From positions 1 through 49,419 of the forward strand of contig JAFWII010000012.1 of assembly GCA_017533785.1 (NCBI GenBank): a DNA stretch of 49,419 bases. Direction: 5' to 3'. Origin of the DNA: Erysipelotrichaceae bacterium. Its GTDB lineage: Bacteria > Bacillota_I > Bacilli_A > Erysipelotrichales > Erysipelotrichaceae. Within the stretch, counting starts at the first letter, position 1. Each line of letters begins with the position of its first letter. Positions 41,477-49,419 of this stretch are shown one piece after another. Made by a program: the position numbers and the translations under genes. A model generated the notes under the pieces. The model saw only the letters and a program-made list of their open reading frames with translations, did no database searches and was not told the DNA's origin.

Positions 41477-42621
41477 GTTTCGTTCTCCTCCTCACGTTTC
41501 GGCGGATCGGCGGTCGTATGGACCAGCTTGTTCGCTTCGAAAAAGGCGTTTTCACTCTTGCGTGGATGGCCGATCGTCCGGCGCAGAAGACCGATGATCG
41601 GATGGAAGTTCGGATTGATCATTCCGGTAAGCTCAATAAAGATCCAGGCGACCATGCATAATACAAACAGCATGATCCAGGCCCAGAAAGGATGGAAATA
41701 CATCAGCACCGCATCGAGTCCGAACAAAGCACAGACAAGATACAGCAGCAGCACGGTATTGCGGTGGGAAAGACCGATCTTATACATCAGGACGTGATGC
41801 AGATGACTGCGGTCCGCTTCGGAGATCCGGTGGCCTGAGGCCTTGCGGCGGATGATCGCCAGCGTCGTGTCACTCAGCGGAACGAACAGGATGATGATCG
41901 GAAAACCCAGGGTAATGAACGCGGAGGTCTTGAATCCCAGCAGCGAGTAACAGGCGATCGTAAAGCCCAAAAACAGGGCGCCGCAGTCTCCCATAAAGAC
42001 GGAAGCCGGATGGAAGTTGTACGGCAGGAAACCGGCGATCGAGCCGGCCAGGATCAGACACATGATCGAGATATCGATCCGGTTCATGAAATAACTGATG
42101 ACGCCGATGACGCCGATCATGATCAGCGAGTTGCCGGCAGCCAGTCCGTCCAGACCGTCCATCAGGTTGATCGCGTTGCTGACACCGACGATCCAGAAGA
42201 AAGAGATCACAAAAGACGCGATCGGGCTCTTGATCGTCAGGATGCCGAAAGTCAGATTTCCGAGTTCGATACCGCCGAAAAAGATAACGTAGAGTGCGGC
42301 GACGATCTCAAACCCCAGTTTGACGATCGGCCGCAGATCAAACATGTCATCGATAAAACCGCCGAGGAAAATGATCAGAGAACCGATCATGATCGCGTTC
42401 AGCGTGGAATCGGCCTTCATGAATGCCGCCATCGACAGGATATACGCCAAAAAGATCGCCAATCCGCCGATCCGGACAATACGGCCGTGATGCACCGTGC
42501 GCTTATTTTCGATGGCGTAGATCTTCAGAAAAAAGCCGACTCTCTTAGCGACCGGCGTGATGATCAGTGCCAGAAAAAAGGACACCAGAAAATAAGGTAA
42601 AGCACGGAAAAAAACGTTCAT
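41473..42621 (-). CDS. Undecaprenyl-phosphate GlcNAc-1-phosphate transferase-like (TagO/WecA)
   Basis: 382 residues with about eleven membrane segments. Conserved cytoplasmic motifs are DDMFDLRPIVK, NAINLMDGLDGLAAG, FMGDCGALFLGF and DRSHLHH. The enzyme loads a sugar 1-phosphate onto the lipid carrier and starts wall polysaccharide synthesis, most likely teichoic acid or another secondary polymer rather than peptidoglycan. Its C-terminus is polar with many Glu and Lys. TATAAT lies 10 nt before the ATG with no Shine-Dalgarno sequence. Nearby gtrA supports a wall-glycan context. Confidence 0.93.
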   Translation of the reverse strand: MNVFFRALPYFLVSFFLALIITPVAKRVGFFLKIYAIENKRTVHHGRIVRIGGLAIFLAYILSMAAFMKADSTLNAIMIGSLIIFLGGFIDDMFDLRPIVKLGFEIVAALYVIFFGGIELGNLTFGILTIKSPIASFVISFFWIVGVSNAINLMDGLDGLAAGNSLIMIGVIGVISYFMNRIDISIMCLILAGSIAGFLPYNFHPASVFMGDCGALFLGFTIACYSLLGFKTSAFITLGFPIIILFVPLSDTTLAIIRRKASGHRISEADRSHLHHVLMYKIGLSHRNTVLLLYLVCALFGLDAVLMYFHPFWAWIMLFVLCMVAWIFIELTGMINPNFHPIIGLLRRTIGHPRKSENAFFEANKLVHTTADPPKREEENET

Positions 42622-42631
42622 TCTAAATGGA

Positions 42632-42640
42632 ATTATACCA
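42632..42640 (-). promoter_or_regulatory. Extended -10 promoter, 10 nt before the TagO-like ATG
   Basis: TGGTATAAT on the minus strand ends 10 nt before the ATG at 42621. A leader of 3-4 nt is predicted. Confidence 0.55.
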
Positions 42641-42658
42641 CAACTGGGCGCATCCGCC

Positions 42659-43033
42659 TCACTTACGGGCGATCGCTTCGATCTCGACGCGGGCGCCGGC
42701 CGGCAGTGCGCCTACCTGATAGCAGGAACGTGCCGGATAAGCGGATGTGAAATACTCCGCATAGATCCGGTTCAGAAGCTGGAAGTTGCCGAGATCGGTA
42801 AGGAAGACTGTCGTCTTCATGACATCCTCGAAGTCATAGCCGGCTTCGACCAGAACAGCCCGCAGATTGTAGAAGACCTGGCGGATCTCCTCTTCCAGAT
42901 CTTCCGGGATCTTTCCGGTCTCCTTATTGATGCCTAACTGGCCGGAAGTGATCAGAAGGCCATCGTTTTCGATCGCCTGGGAGTAGAGACCGACAGCAGC
43001 CGGTACCAGAGGGCTTGCGATTACTTTTTTCAT
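42659..43033 (-). CDS. ridA: RidA (reactive imine deaminase)
   Basis: 124 residues of the RidA/YjgF family. AVGLYSQAI, LLITSGQLGINKETG and the catalytic Arg in GARVEIEAIARK are conserved. RidA hydrolyses reactive enamines and imines, such as those from PLP enzymes acting on Ser and Thr. AAAGGAA precedes the ATG. It is downstream of the SHMT-containing operon, in keeping with control of PLP-derived intermediates. Confidence 0.95.
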   Translation of the reverse strand: MKKVIASPLVPAAVGLYSQAIENDGLLITSGQLGINKETGKIPEDLEEEIRQVFYNLRAVLVEAGYDFEDVMKTTVFLTDLGNFQLLNRIYAEYFTSAYPARSCYQVGALPAGARVEIEAIARK

Positions 43034-43048
43034 ACTAGTATTCCTTTC

Positions 43049-43273
43049 TCAGATCTGCGGATTCAGCGGATCATAGAAGCTGTACATAACGGCCATGAAA
43101 AACTGGCCGATCAGATAGGCCATGCACATGGCCAGCAGGATATACAGCAGCTGGGCTCTTAACGGGTCGGCTTTCCTTTTAAGGAAACGGTTGAAGTCCA
43201 GAGCGCTCAGCCCGAAAAGACTCAGTGCAAAGGCGATGAAATAAACGATCAGACGCATCACGAAACGGTTCAC
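43049..43273 (-). CDS. DUF1146 family membrane protein (YwzB-like)
   Basis: 74 residues starting from GTG at 43273, whose GTGA overlaps the stop codon of the preceding gene; AAGGGG lies about 10 nt upstream. An ATG at 43258 is a shorter option and a GTG at 43282 a longer one. Two membrane segments flank the typical LSALDFNRFLKRK and the pair LRAQLLYILLAMCMAYLIGQF. The family is often encoded next to the ATP synthase operon in Bacillota, which agrees with atpDC at the right edge of the window. Its function is not known. Confidence 0.82.
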   Translation of the reverse strand: MNRFVMRLIVYFIAFALSLFGLSALDFNRFLKRKADPLRAQLLYILLAMCMAYLIGQFFMAVMYSFYDPLNPQI

Positions 43274-44196
43274 CGGTAACACACCCCTTCCCGGACACTG
43301 AAGAGGATCTTTCCTTCTTCTCCGATGCAGCAGAAACCGGCTTTGTGGCCTTTCTGCAGTGTAAGCTCCTCTTTTCCGAAACAGCGTCTGGCATTGCAGC
43401 CAAGATAAGCGGCGATCTGCCGGTACGGGATCCCGGCTTTCCTGAGCGCCTGCAGCGCCGTTTCCGTGGAAACGGCCGAAAGGTCAAAGATCACTCTATC
43501 GCGGTAAAAACAGCCTGTAACGAGCTTCAGGAGATGCATATTGCCGGCTTCCGGACGGAAGATCCTGTAGTTCTCTTCCTGGTCGAATGCGAGGTTCAGA
43601 AGACGTCGCTCATCGATGCCAAGCTCCCCGGAACGGAGCAGCTGCGCGAAGATCACGTCTTCCGGAACCGTTTCTTCCGGGCTGAAACGCTTCTGCGAAT
43701 CCGTGAACAGGATCTTTTTTCCAGCCGTACGGATCAGGTCCAGCAGTTCCGGATCTGCTTCTTCAGGCGGCAGCAGAAAACCGGATACCGCATTTTCATA
43801 CAGATATTCCGGGACCTCTTTTGCAGAGACCTTCACGGTCACTCCTTCACAATGGGCAAAACGGGTCTTCTGTTCACGTATGCGGGCAAGCGAAAAGCGG
43901 ATGTCCTTCTCCAGGCAGAGGTCGTAGCTTCCGATCCCCTGCAGGATCAGTTCGTCTTCAGACAGATCGGGCGTATACGGCAAAAGGACCGCATAATTCA
44001 GCGGCAGCACCGCATGCCCTCTCAGGTCCAGGACAGGAAGATCGCTGTATTCTTCCTTTATCGTCCGTGACTGCGGCTGCAGATCGATGATCCGCCCGCC
44101 GCGGACTGCCAGCATCCCGTCCAGATATTCTTTCCGTTCGTTGATCACGAGATGTGCGTGGATCAGAACGTAATTCTCCAGTTTCGCTTTTTTCAT
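43270..44196 (-). CDS. NagA-like amidohydrolase fold protein, metal site lost
   Basis: 308 residues, shorter than the usual 380 of N-acetylglucosamine-6-phosphate deacetylase. The N-terminal strand pair ([19 protein letters not shown] and [12 protein letters not shown]) and the C-terminal pair ([23 protein letters not shown] end) match the composite beta-sandwich of NagA, and [16 protein letters not shown] resembles the last TIM-barrel helices. The metal-binding His-x-His after the sandwich is replaced ([10 protein letters not shown]), and no later metal His is recognisable. It is likely a non-catalytic descendant. The ATG overlaps the preceding stop (ATGA). Confidence 0.7.
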   Translation of the reverse strand: MKKAKLENYVLIHAHLVINERKEYLDGMLAVRGGRIIDLQPQSRTIKEEYSDLPVLDLRGHAVLPLNYAVLLPYTPDLSEDELILQGIGSYDLCLEKDIRFSLARIREQKTRFAHCEGVTVKVSAKEVPEYLYENAVSGFLLPPEEADPELLDLIRTAGKKILFTDSQKRFSPEETVPEDVIFAQLLRSGELGIDERRLLNLAFDQEENYRIFRPEAGNMHLLKLVTGCFYRDRVIFDLSAVSTETALQALRKAGIPYRQIAAYLGCNARRCFGKEELTLQKGHKAGFCCIGEEGKILFSVREGVCYR

Positions 44197-46019
44197 TTGC
44201 GGATGATCCCGTACTGAGCGGTAAGCTCACATACTTCTCTGCGGATCTCATCAAGGACAGATTCGTCGTCTTTGTTGCGGAGAGCGCGCAGGATCCAGTC
44301 AGCGACCTTACGGAATTCCGCTTCCCGGAATCCTCTGGTCGTCATTGCGGCACTGCCGAGACGGATACCGCTGGTGATCCCCGGTTTCTGCGGATCGAAC
44401 GGGATCGCGTTCTTATTGCAGGTGATGTGTACGGCATCCAGAACGGTTTCCGCTTCCTTGCCGGTGATCCCGAAGTTCGTAAGATCGACGAGCAGCAGAT
44501 GATTGTCCGTTCCTCCGGAAACGATACGCAGTCCGCCCTCTTCCAAAGCAGCGCTGAGCACTTTCGCGTTGCAGATCACCTGCTCGGCGTATTCAGCGAA
44601 TTCCGGCTGCAGATCTTCGTAGAAACACTGTGCTTTGCCGGCGATGACATGCATCAGCGGACCTCCCTGGATCCCCGGGAAAAGAGCACGATCAAGTGCT
44701 TTCGCATATTTTTCTTTACACAGGATCAGGCCGCCGCGCGGTCCGCGCAGTGTTTTATGTGTCGTGCTCGTCACAAAATCCGCATACGGGACCGGACTTG
44801 GGTGTTTCCCCGCAGCGACAAGCCCGGCGATGTGGGCCATGTCGACCATCAGGTATGCACCAACTTCATCCGCGATCTCACGGAACTTCGCGAAGTCGAT
44901 CACACGCGGATATGCACTGGCGCCGGCGACGATCAGCTGCGGTCTTTCTTCCAGAGCGATGCGGCGGATATCGTCATAATCCAGACACTCCGTTTCCCGG
45001 TCAACGCCATAGGAAGCGGACTGATAGATCTGGCCGCTGAAGTTCAGTGAATAACCGTGCGTCAGATGTCCTCCGGCTTTCAGATCCATTCCCAGGATCT
45101 TGTCCCCCGGCTTCAGGACTGCCATATAGACAGCCATATTTGCCTGGGAGCCGCTGTGCGGCTGGACGTTGGCGTGTTCTGCGCCGAACAGTTTTTTGGC
45201 ATATTCGATCGCGATCTCTTCTGCCTCATCCACACACCGGCAGCCGCCGTAATAGCGTCTGCCCGGATAGCCTTCCGCGTATTTATTGGTCAGGATCGAA
45301 CCGGTAGCTTCCAGTACCGCTGCGCTGACATAGTTTTCTGAAGCGATCAGCTCGATATTCTCTTCCTGTCTTTTTCGTTCTTCGGCGATCGCCGCAAACA
45401 GTCTTTCATCTCTCATATCCAGTTCTCCTTCGATCATCGTTTTCGGTATCGGCCCCTCCCGCAGGATCTCAACTTCGTCACCGATCCGCGCGATCGTGCT
45501 CGCCCTGTCGCCTGCGGCATCTTCTTTCACCATACCGTCGATCTTATCTTTGAATACTTCATATACTCTCTCCCAGGAGGTCAGAGACGGCTCTCCTGAA
45601 AGATTCGCAGAGGTCACCAGCAGAGGTTCGCCTACCTCCCGGAGGATAGAAAGCGCGGTCGCATGGTCCGGCATGCGGACCGCGATCGTCTTCTTCCCGT
45701 CATTGACAAAAGCCGGGACCAGGTCACTGACATCTAAGATCAGTGTAAGCGGGCCCGGGAAAAATCGTTTGATGATCTTGCGTTCTTTGTCGTTCAGGCA
45801 GGCCGCTTTCCCGATCGCCTGCGCATCGCCGACCATCATCGGCAGAGACTTGGAAGCTTCGCGCCCCTTGATCTCCTTGATGCGGCGGATCGAGTCTTCA
45901 TTACGGTAGATACAGGCAAGACCGTAGACGGTGTCGGTCGGGAAAGCGATGACTTTTCCGTTCTTCAGCTGTGCTGCGATCTCCTTGTATTCGCTTTTAT
46001 CGTAAAGCCTGCATAACAT
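44193..46019 (-). CDS. glyA: In-frame fusion of Sua5/YrdC and serine hydroxymethyltransferase
   Basis: 608 residues in one open frame. Residues 1-200 are a complete YrdC-type threonylcarbamoyl-AMP synthase ([32 protein letters not shown]), which makes the first intermediate of the tRNA modification t6A. Residues 202-608 are a complete [24 protein letters not shown], then [10 protein letters not shown] and the PLP Lys423 in [13 protein letters not shown]. No stop codon separates them. An internal ATG at 45416 has its own ribosome binding site (AAGGAG, 8 nt before), so a separate SHMT may also be made. In Bacillus subtilis ywlC and glyA are near neighbours by the atp operon, so fusion by loss of a stop is plausible. 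Confidence 0.87.
   Translation of the reverse strand: MLCRLYDKSEYKEIAAQLKNGKVIAFPTDTVYGLACIYRNEDSIRRIKEIKGREASKSLPMMVGDAQAIGKAACLNDKERKIIKRFFPGPLTLILDVSDLVPAFVNDGKKTIAVRMPDHATALSILREVGEPLLVTSANLSGEPSLTSWERVYEVFKDKIDGMVKEDAAGDRASTIARIGDEVEILREGPIPKTMIEGELDMRDERLFAAIAEERKRQEENIELIASENYVSAAVLEATGSILTNKYAEGYPGRRYYGGCRCVDEAEEIAIEYAKKLFGAEHANVQPHSGSQANMAVYMAVLKPGDKILGMDLKAGGHLTHGYSLNFSGQIYQSASYGVDRETECLDYDDIRRIALEERPQLIVAGASAYPRVIDFAKFREIADEVGAYLMVDMAHIAGLVAAGKHPSPVPYADFVTSTTHKTLRGPRGGLILCKEKYAKALDRALFPGIQGGPLMHVIAGKAQCFYEDLQPEFAEYAEQVICNAKVLSAALEEGGLRIVSGGTDNHLLLVDLTNFGITGKEAETVLDAVHITCNKNAIPFDPQKPGITSGIRLGSAAMTTRGFREAEFRKVADWILRALRNKDDESVLDEIRREVCELTAQYGIIRK
45414..45430 (-). promoter_or_regulatory. 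Internal ribosome binding site and start for SHMT
   Basis: On the minus strand GAAGGAGA lies 8 nt before an in-frame ATG at 45416. The peptide from this start is a normal-length SHMT of 407 residues. It means that the operon could yield both a fused and a free SHMT. Confidence 0.6.
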
Positions 46020-46025
46020 AGTTTC

Positions 46026-46031
46026 ATTATA
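46026..46031 (-). promoter_or_regulatory. -10 element 6 nt before the Sua5-GlyA ATG
   Basis: TATAAT on the minus strand, 6-nt gap (GAAACT), ATG at 46019, no Shine-Dalgarno sequence. It directly follows the T-run of the pyrophosphatase terminator, so the two signals overlap. Confidence 0.6.
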
Positions 46032-46032
46032 C

Positions 46033-46055
46033 AAGAAAAGACCCTGACGGGTCTC
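46033..46055 (-). terminator. Terminator of the pyrophosphatase gene
   Basis: On the minus strand AGACCC, loop GTCA and GGGTCT are followed by TTTCTTG, 5 nt after the stop codon. Confidence 0.75.
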
Positions 46056-46059
46056 TTCG

Positions 46060-47700
46060 TTACGCGTATTTTCCGATCGCTTCGGTGACCATCGGCAGGA
46101 TCTGTTTCTTTCTGGAAACAACTCCTTCCTGCAGACTGCGCTGCTCCTTCGGTTTGTTCGGGAAGGCTTCCGCCGCCCATTTGCCTTTGTCGCCGGAGAA
46201 ATAGAACACGGAACCGTTGTCCATGATGCCGGTGATCGCAAGCACGCAGCAGTCAAGTTCCTTCTTGCCGGTGAACTTGTCGAGTTCCGCCTGGATCTCA
46301 ACTTCACGTCCCTGGAAAGCGCTGATCTCCGGAACTATTACCTGGGAAATCATCGTTTTATAAGAAAAGAGGTCAAAGAACTTGATGTCCGTATTGATCA
46401 GCTCCTGGATCGACTTGTTTTTGACGTTTGCCGATGCATTGAACATCTCTCTGCCGAACTCATAGATATCAAGATCCGCCATCGCCGCCAGGATATTCGC
46501 TTCCGTCTTGTCGACCTGGGTCGTGGTCGGGCTTTGGAACATCAGCGTATCCGAAAGAACGGCGCCGAGCAGAAGACCTGCCAGATTTGCCGGCATCGGG
46601 ATCTGGTTTTCACGGAAGATCTTGGAAATGATCGTTGCCGTGGAACCGACGATCTCGTTACGGAAAGTTACCGGCTGGTTAGTCGCGAAGTCATTGATAC
46701 GATGATGGTCGAGGACTTCCAGCAGCTGCGCCTTTTCGACTGCGCGGACAGACTGGGAGAATTCGTTATGGTCGACAAGAATGATCTTCTTGTTTTTGTA
46801 GTTCATCAAATGAGTATGGGACACATATCCGATCAGATGACCGTCGTTGTCGACGACCGGGAACGCACGGTAACGATACTGCTGGATCTTTTTCTTGACG
46901 TCTTCCGCAAGCTCGTTCTCGTTGAAAGTGATGAGCTTGGTGTTCATGACCAGTTTGACCGGCGGTGCGAAATACAGATAACGGGATGTGTTCATCGAAC
47001 CGTGACCGGAGATGATGATCGGGCAGTGCTTCTTTCTGGCAAGCGCGATGACGTCTTTGTTGATCATCTTGGCCCAGACGATGATCAGCATGCCCGCTCC
47101 CTTCTCGATCAGTTCTTTCTGCGCATCCGCGTCATCACCGCAGATAACGATACGGTCGGTGATATCGTAATTGGCCAGACGGCTCTGGGTGATCGCGATG
47201 ATGCTGACCTTACCGTTGATGTGGACTTTTTTGTCGTCGTAAACGACTTTGCCGGAGATCGTATGCGCGATCCCTTTTACGCTCGTCTGGCGCAGCAGAT
47301 CGATACCTAAAGCGGTATCGCCCAGGCCGACGTTGACAAGGTCCGATTTTGAGACCATGCCCAGCAGGAGATTGTTTTCGTCCACGATACCGATATACGG
47401 CTGATCGGTATCCTGCATCAGCTTCAGGGTATCGAAGACCGAGGTGTCCGGGCGGGTGGAAAGAGGTCCGTCGATCTTGATCTCATTCAGCTTTTTCCGG
47501 GCGTCTTCCAGAAGCAGCGGCTCATCAAAGTGAAAACGTTCGAGCAGATATTTCGTTTCAGAATTCAGTTCACCAAGACGGCAGGCGACCGCGGGTACGC
47601 CCTGTGTGCGTTTGAAGAATGAATAAGCAATGGCTGCTGCCGTAGCGTCTGTATCCGGGTGCTGATGTCCTGTAATATATACACGTTCTTCAAGTGCCAT
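46060..47700 (-). CDS. Family II manganese-dependent pyrophosphatase with CBS-DRTGG-CBS insert
   Basis: 546 residues from the ATG at 47700, chosen for GAAGGAGA upstream; earlier in-frame codons lack support. The DHH-type catalytic part is split: [10 protein letters not shown] (11-20) at the start, VDHNE (309-313) and the name-giving DHH at 331-333 in [11 protein letters not shown]. Between them lie CBS repeats (about 80-130 and 250-300) flanking a DRTGG domain (about 145-235). In this class, AMP inhibits and diadenosine polyphosphates activate through the CBS domains. It hydrolyses pyrophosphate from biosynthesis. Confidence 0.95.
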   Translation of the reverse strand: MALEERVYITGHQHPDTDATAAAIAYSFFKRTQGVPAVACRLGELNSETKYLLERFHFDEPLLLEDARKKLNEIKIDGPLSTRPDTSVFDTLKLMQDTDQPYIGIVDENNLLLGMVSKSDLVNVGLGDTALGIDLLRQTSVKGIAHTISGKVVYDDKKVHINGKVSIIAITQSRLANYDITDRIVICGDDADAQKELIEKGAGMLIIVWAKMINKDVIALARKKHCPIIISGHGSMNTSRYLYFAPPVKLVMNTKLITFNENELAEDVKKKIQQYRYRAFPVVDNDGHLIGYVSHTHLMNYKNKKIILVDHNEFSQSVRAVEKAQLLEVLDHHRINDFATNQPVTFRNEIVGSTATIISKIFRENQIPMPANLAGLLLGAVLSDTLMFQSPTTTQVDKTEANILAAMADLDIYEFGREMFNASANVKNKSIQELINTDIKFFDLFSYKTMISQVIVPEISAFQGREVEIQAELDKFTGKKELDCCVLAITGIMDNGSVFYFSGDKGKWAAEAFPNKPKEQRSLQEGVVSRKKQILPMVTEAIGKYA

Positions 47701-47724
47701 AGTAAGTCTCCTTCTTAACTTTAG

Positions 47725-47733
47725 ATTATAACA
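47725..47733 (-). promoter_or_regulatory. Extended -10 promoter of the pyrophosphatase gene
   Basis: TGTTATAAT on the minus strand, about 24 nt before the ATG; the resulting leader contains the Shine-Dalgarno sequence GAAGGAGA. Confidence 0.6.
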
Positions 47734-47792
47734 TATTTTGTTTTTTCTACAGGATTTCCTCACAAACTTAAACTAAAAACTCTTTATACATA

Positions 47793-47798
47793 TATAAT
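47793..47798 (+). promoter_or_regulatory. -10 element 6 nt before the GNAT ATG
   Basis: TATAAT, 6-nt gap (TAGTTT), ATG at 47805, and no Shine-Dalgarno sequence in the AT-rich upstream region. Confidence 0.6.
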
Positions 47799-47804
47799 TA
47801 GTTT

Positions 47805-48287
47805 ATGTATATCCGTAAAAGTGAAAAAAGCGATCTTGAAACGATCAAAGAGATCTACAGTAATGCCAAGCTATTCATGCGCGCAAACGGCAACATGAAT
47901 CAGTGGATCAACGGCTATCCGAGTGATGAACTGATCCTGCAGGACATCGCCGACGGCGACAGCTATCTCTGTCTGGAGGATGATGAAGCACAGGCTGTCT
48001 TCGTATACAAACGAGGCATCGATCCGACCTATCTCAGGATCGACGGCCAGTGGCTCAACGACGAGGAATACGGCGTTATCCACCGTATCGCATCCCGTGG
48101 AAAGATCAAAGGCACCGGCACTTTCTGTCTGAACTACGGTCTGCAGCAATGTCCGAACCTTCGCATCGATACCCATGCGGACAACCGGCCGATGCAGAAC
48201 CTGCTCAATAAAGAAGGATTCACCTACTGCGGGATCATCTATCTGGAAAACGGTGACCCGCGTATGGCCTTCCACAAAAAGATCTGA
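47805..48287 (+). CDS. GNAT-family N-acetyltransferase
   Basis: 160 residues of the GNAT fold. The opening IRKSEKSDLETIKEIYSNAK is the first beta-alpha unit, and the C-terminal part IDTHADNRPMQNLLNKEGFTYCGIIYLENGDPRMAF is the usual acetyl-CoA side and closing strands. The substrate is unknown. Divergent from the pyrophosphatase gene and convergent with atpC, with a shared terminator. Confidence 0.9.
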   Translation: MYIRKSEKSDLETIKEIYSNAKLFMRANGNMNQWINGYPSDELILQDIADGDSYLCLEDDEAQAVFVYKRGIDPTYLRIDGQWLNDEEYGVIHRIASRGKIKGTGTFCLNYGLQQCPNLRIDTHADNRPMQNLLNKEGFTYCGIIYLENGDPRMAFHKKI

Positions 48288-48292
48288 AAAAG

Positions 48293-48348
48293 AAAGATCC
48301 GCCGCTCTGACTGAATTCCCCATCAGCCGGAACACCGGATCTTTTTAT
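48293..48348. terminator. Bidirectional terminator between GNAT gene and atpC
   Basis: AAAGATCCG (48293-48301) and CGGATCTTT (48336-48344) pair across a loop that holds a further CTGA/TCAG stem. T-runs follow on both strands. Confidence 0.8.
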
Positions 48349-48370
48349 ATTTGGTTATTGGTAGAATTGA

Positions 48371-49419
<1,049 letters not shown>

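Overview
The window looks like chromosomal DNA of a low-to-mid GC Bacillota, most plausibly a gut-type Erysipelotrichaceae or close relative. The pointers are the block rpmH-rnpA-yidC (lipoprotein form)-jag, a family II pyrophosphatase with inserted CBS and DRTGG domains, a DUF1146 membrane protein, a transketolase split into two subunits, and an F-type ATP synthase end. The genus is an inference; no 16S or marker search was possible.

Layout. 1-133 is the end of an IS3-type insertion sequence. 134-13317 is an accessory metabolic island: two close paralogues of a CocE/NonD alpha/beta hydrolase bracket a PucR-type regulator, a stand-alone acyl carrier protein, a Pta-like phosphate acyltransferase, a butyrate-kinase family enzyme, an Sfp-type phosphopantetheinyl transferase, an SCP2-thiolase-like enzyme and a DUF35 zinc-ribbon/OB protein that carries a fused carrier-protein-like domain. 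An IS200-type transposon and a Ca/Na antiporter sit inside the island. 13370-22320 holds transporters, a zinc-dependent phospholipase C-like protein, HAD enzymes, an L,D-transpeptidase, an unusual three-gene membrane operon, a DUF4139 protein and a TetR regulator. 22395-24428 is the jag-yidC-rnpA-rpmH block. 24536-29619 holds a degenerate PTS-like permease, a DUF5131 protein, a membrane protein related to the earlier operon, tRNA-Ser and an MFS carrier. 29705-32442 is an esterase-esterase-ATP-grasp operon of unknown function, followed by a truncated ISL3 transposase. 33414-49419 is mostly housekeeping: cyclophilin, tRNA-Val, gtrA, mgtE, transketolase halves, rarA, an M32 peptidase, a TagO/WecA-type transferase, ridA, DUF1146, a NagA-like pseudoenzyme, an in-frame Sua5-GlyA fusion, pyrophosphatase, a GNAT protein, atpC and part of atpD.

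How the parts may work together. The island has every component needed for carrier-protein-bound acyl chemistry (two carrier domains, a transferase to prime them, a thiolase-like C-C enzyme) joined to acyl-phosphate chemistry (Pta plus Buk, which can yield ATP). A perfect or near-perfect palindrome GTGCANNTGCAC lies twice upstream of the first hydrolase gene and once just downstream of the regulator's own -10, making it a candidate operator. The proposed ACP-dependent route is an inference.

Two window-wide patterns deserve attention. At least eleven first-of-operon genes on both strands have a -10 hexamer 6-10 nt before the start codon and no Shine-Dalgarno sequence, which predicts leaderless or nearly leaderless mRNAs. 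Operon-internal genes and the island genes instead carry strong Shine-Dalgarno sequences.
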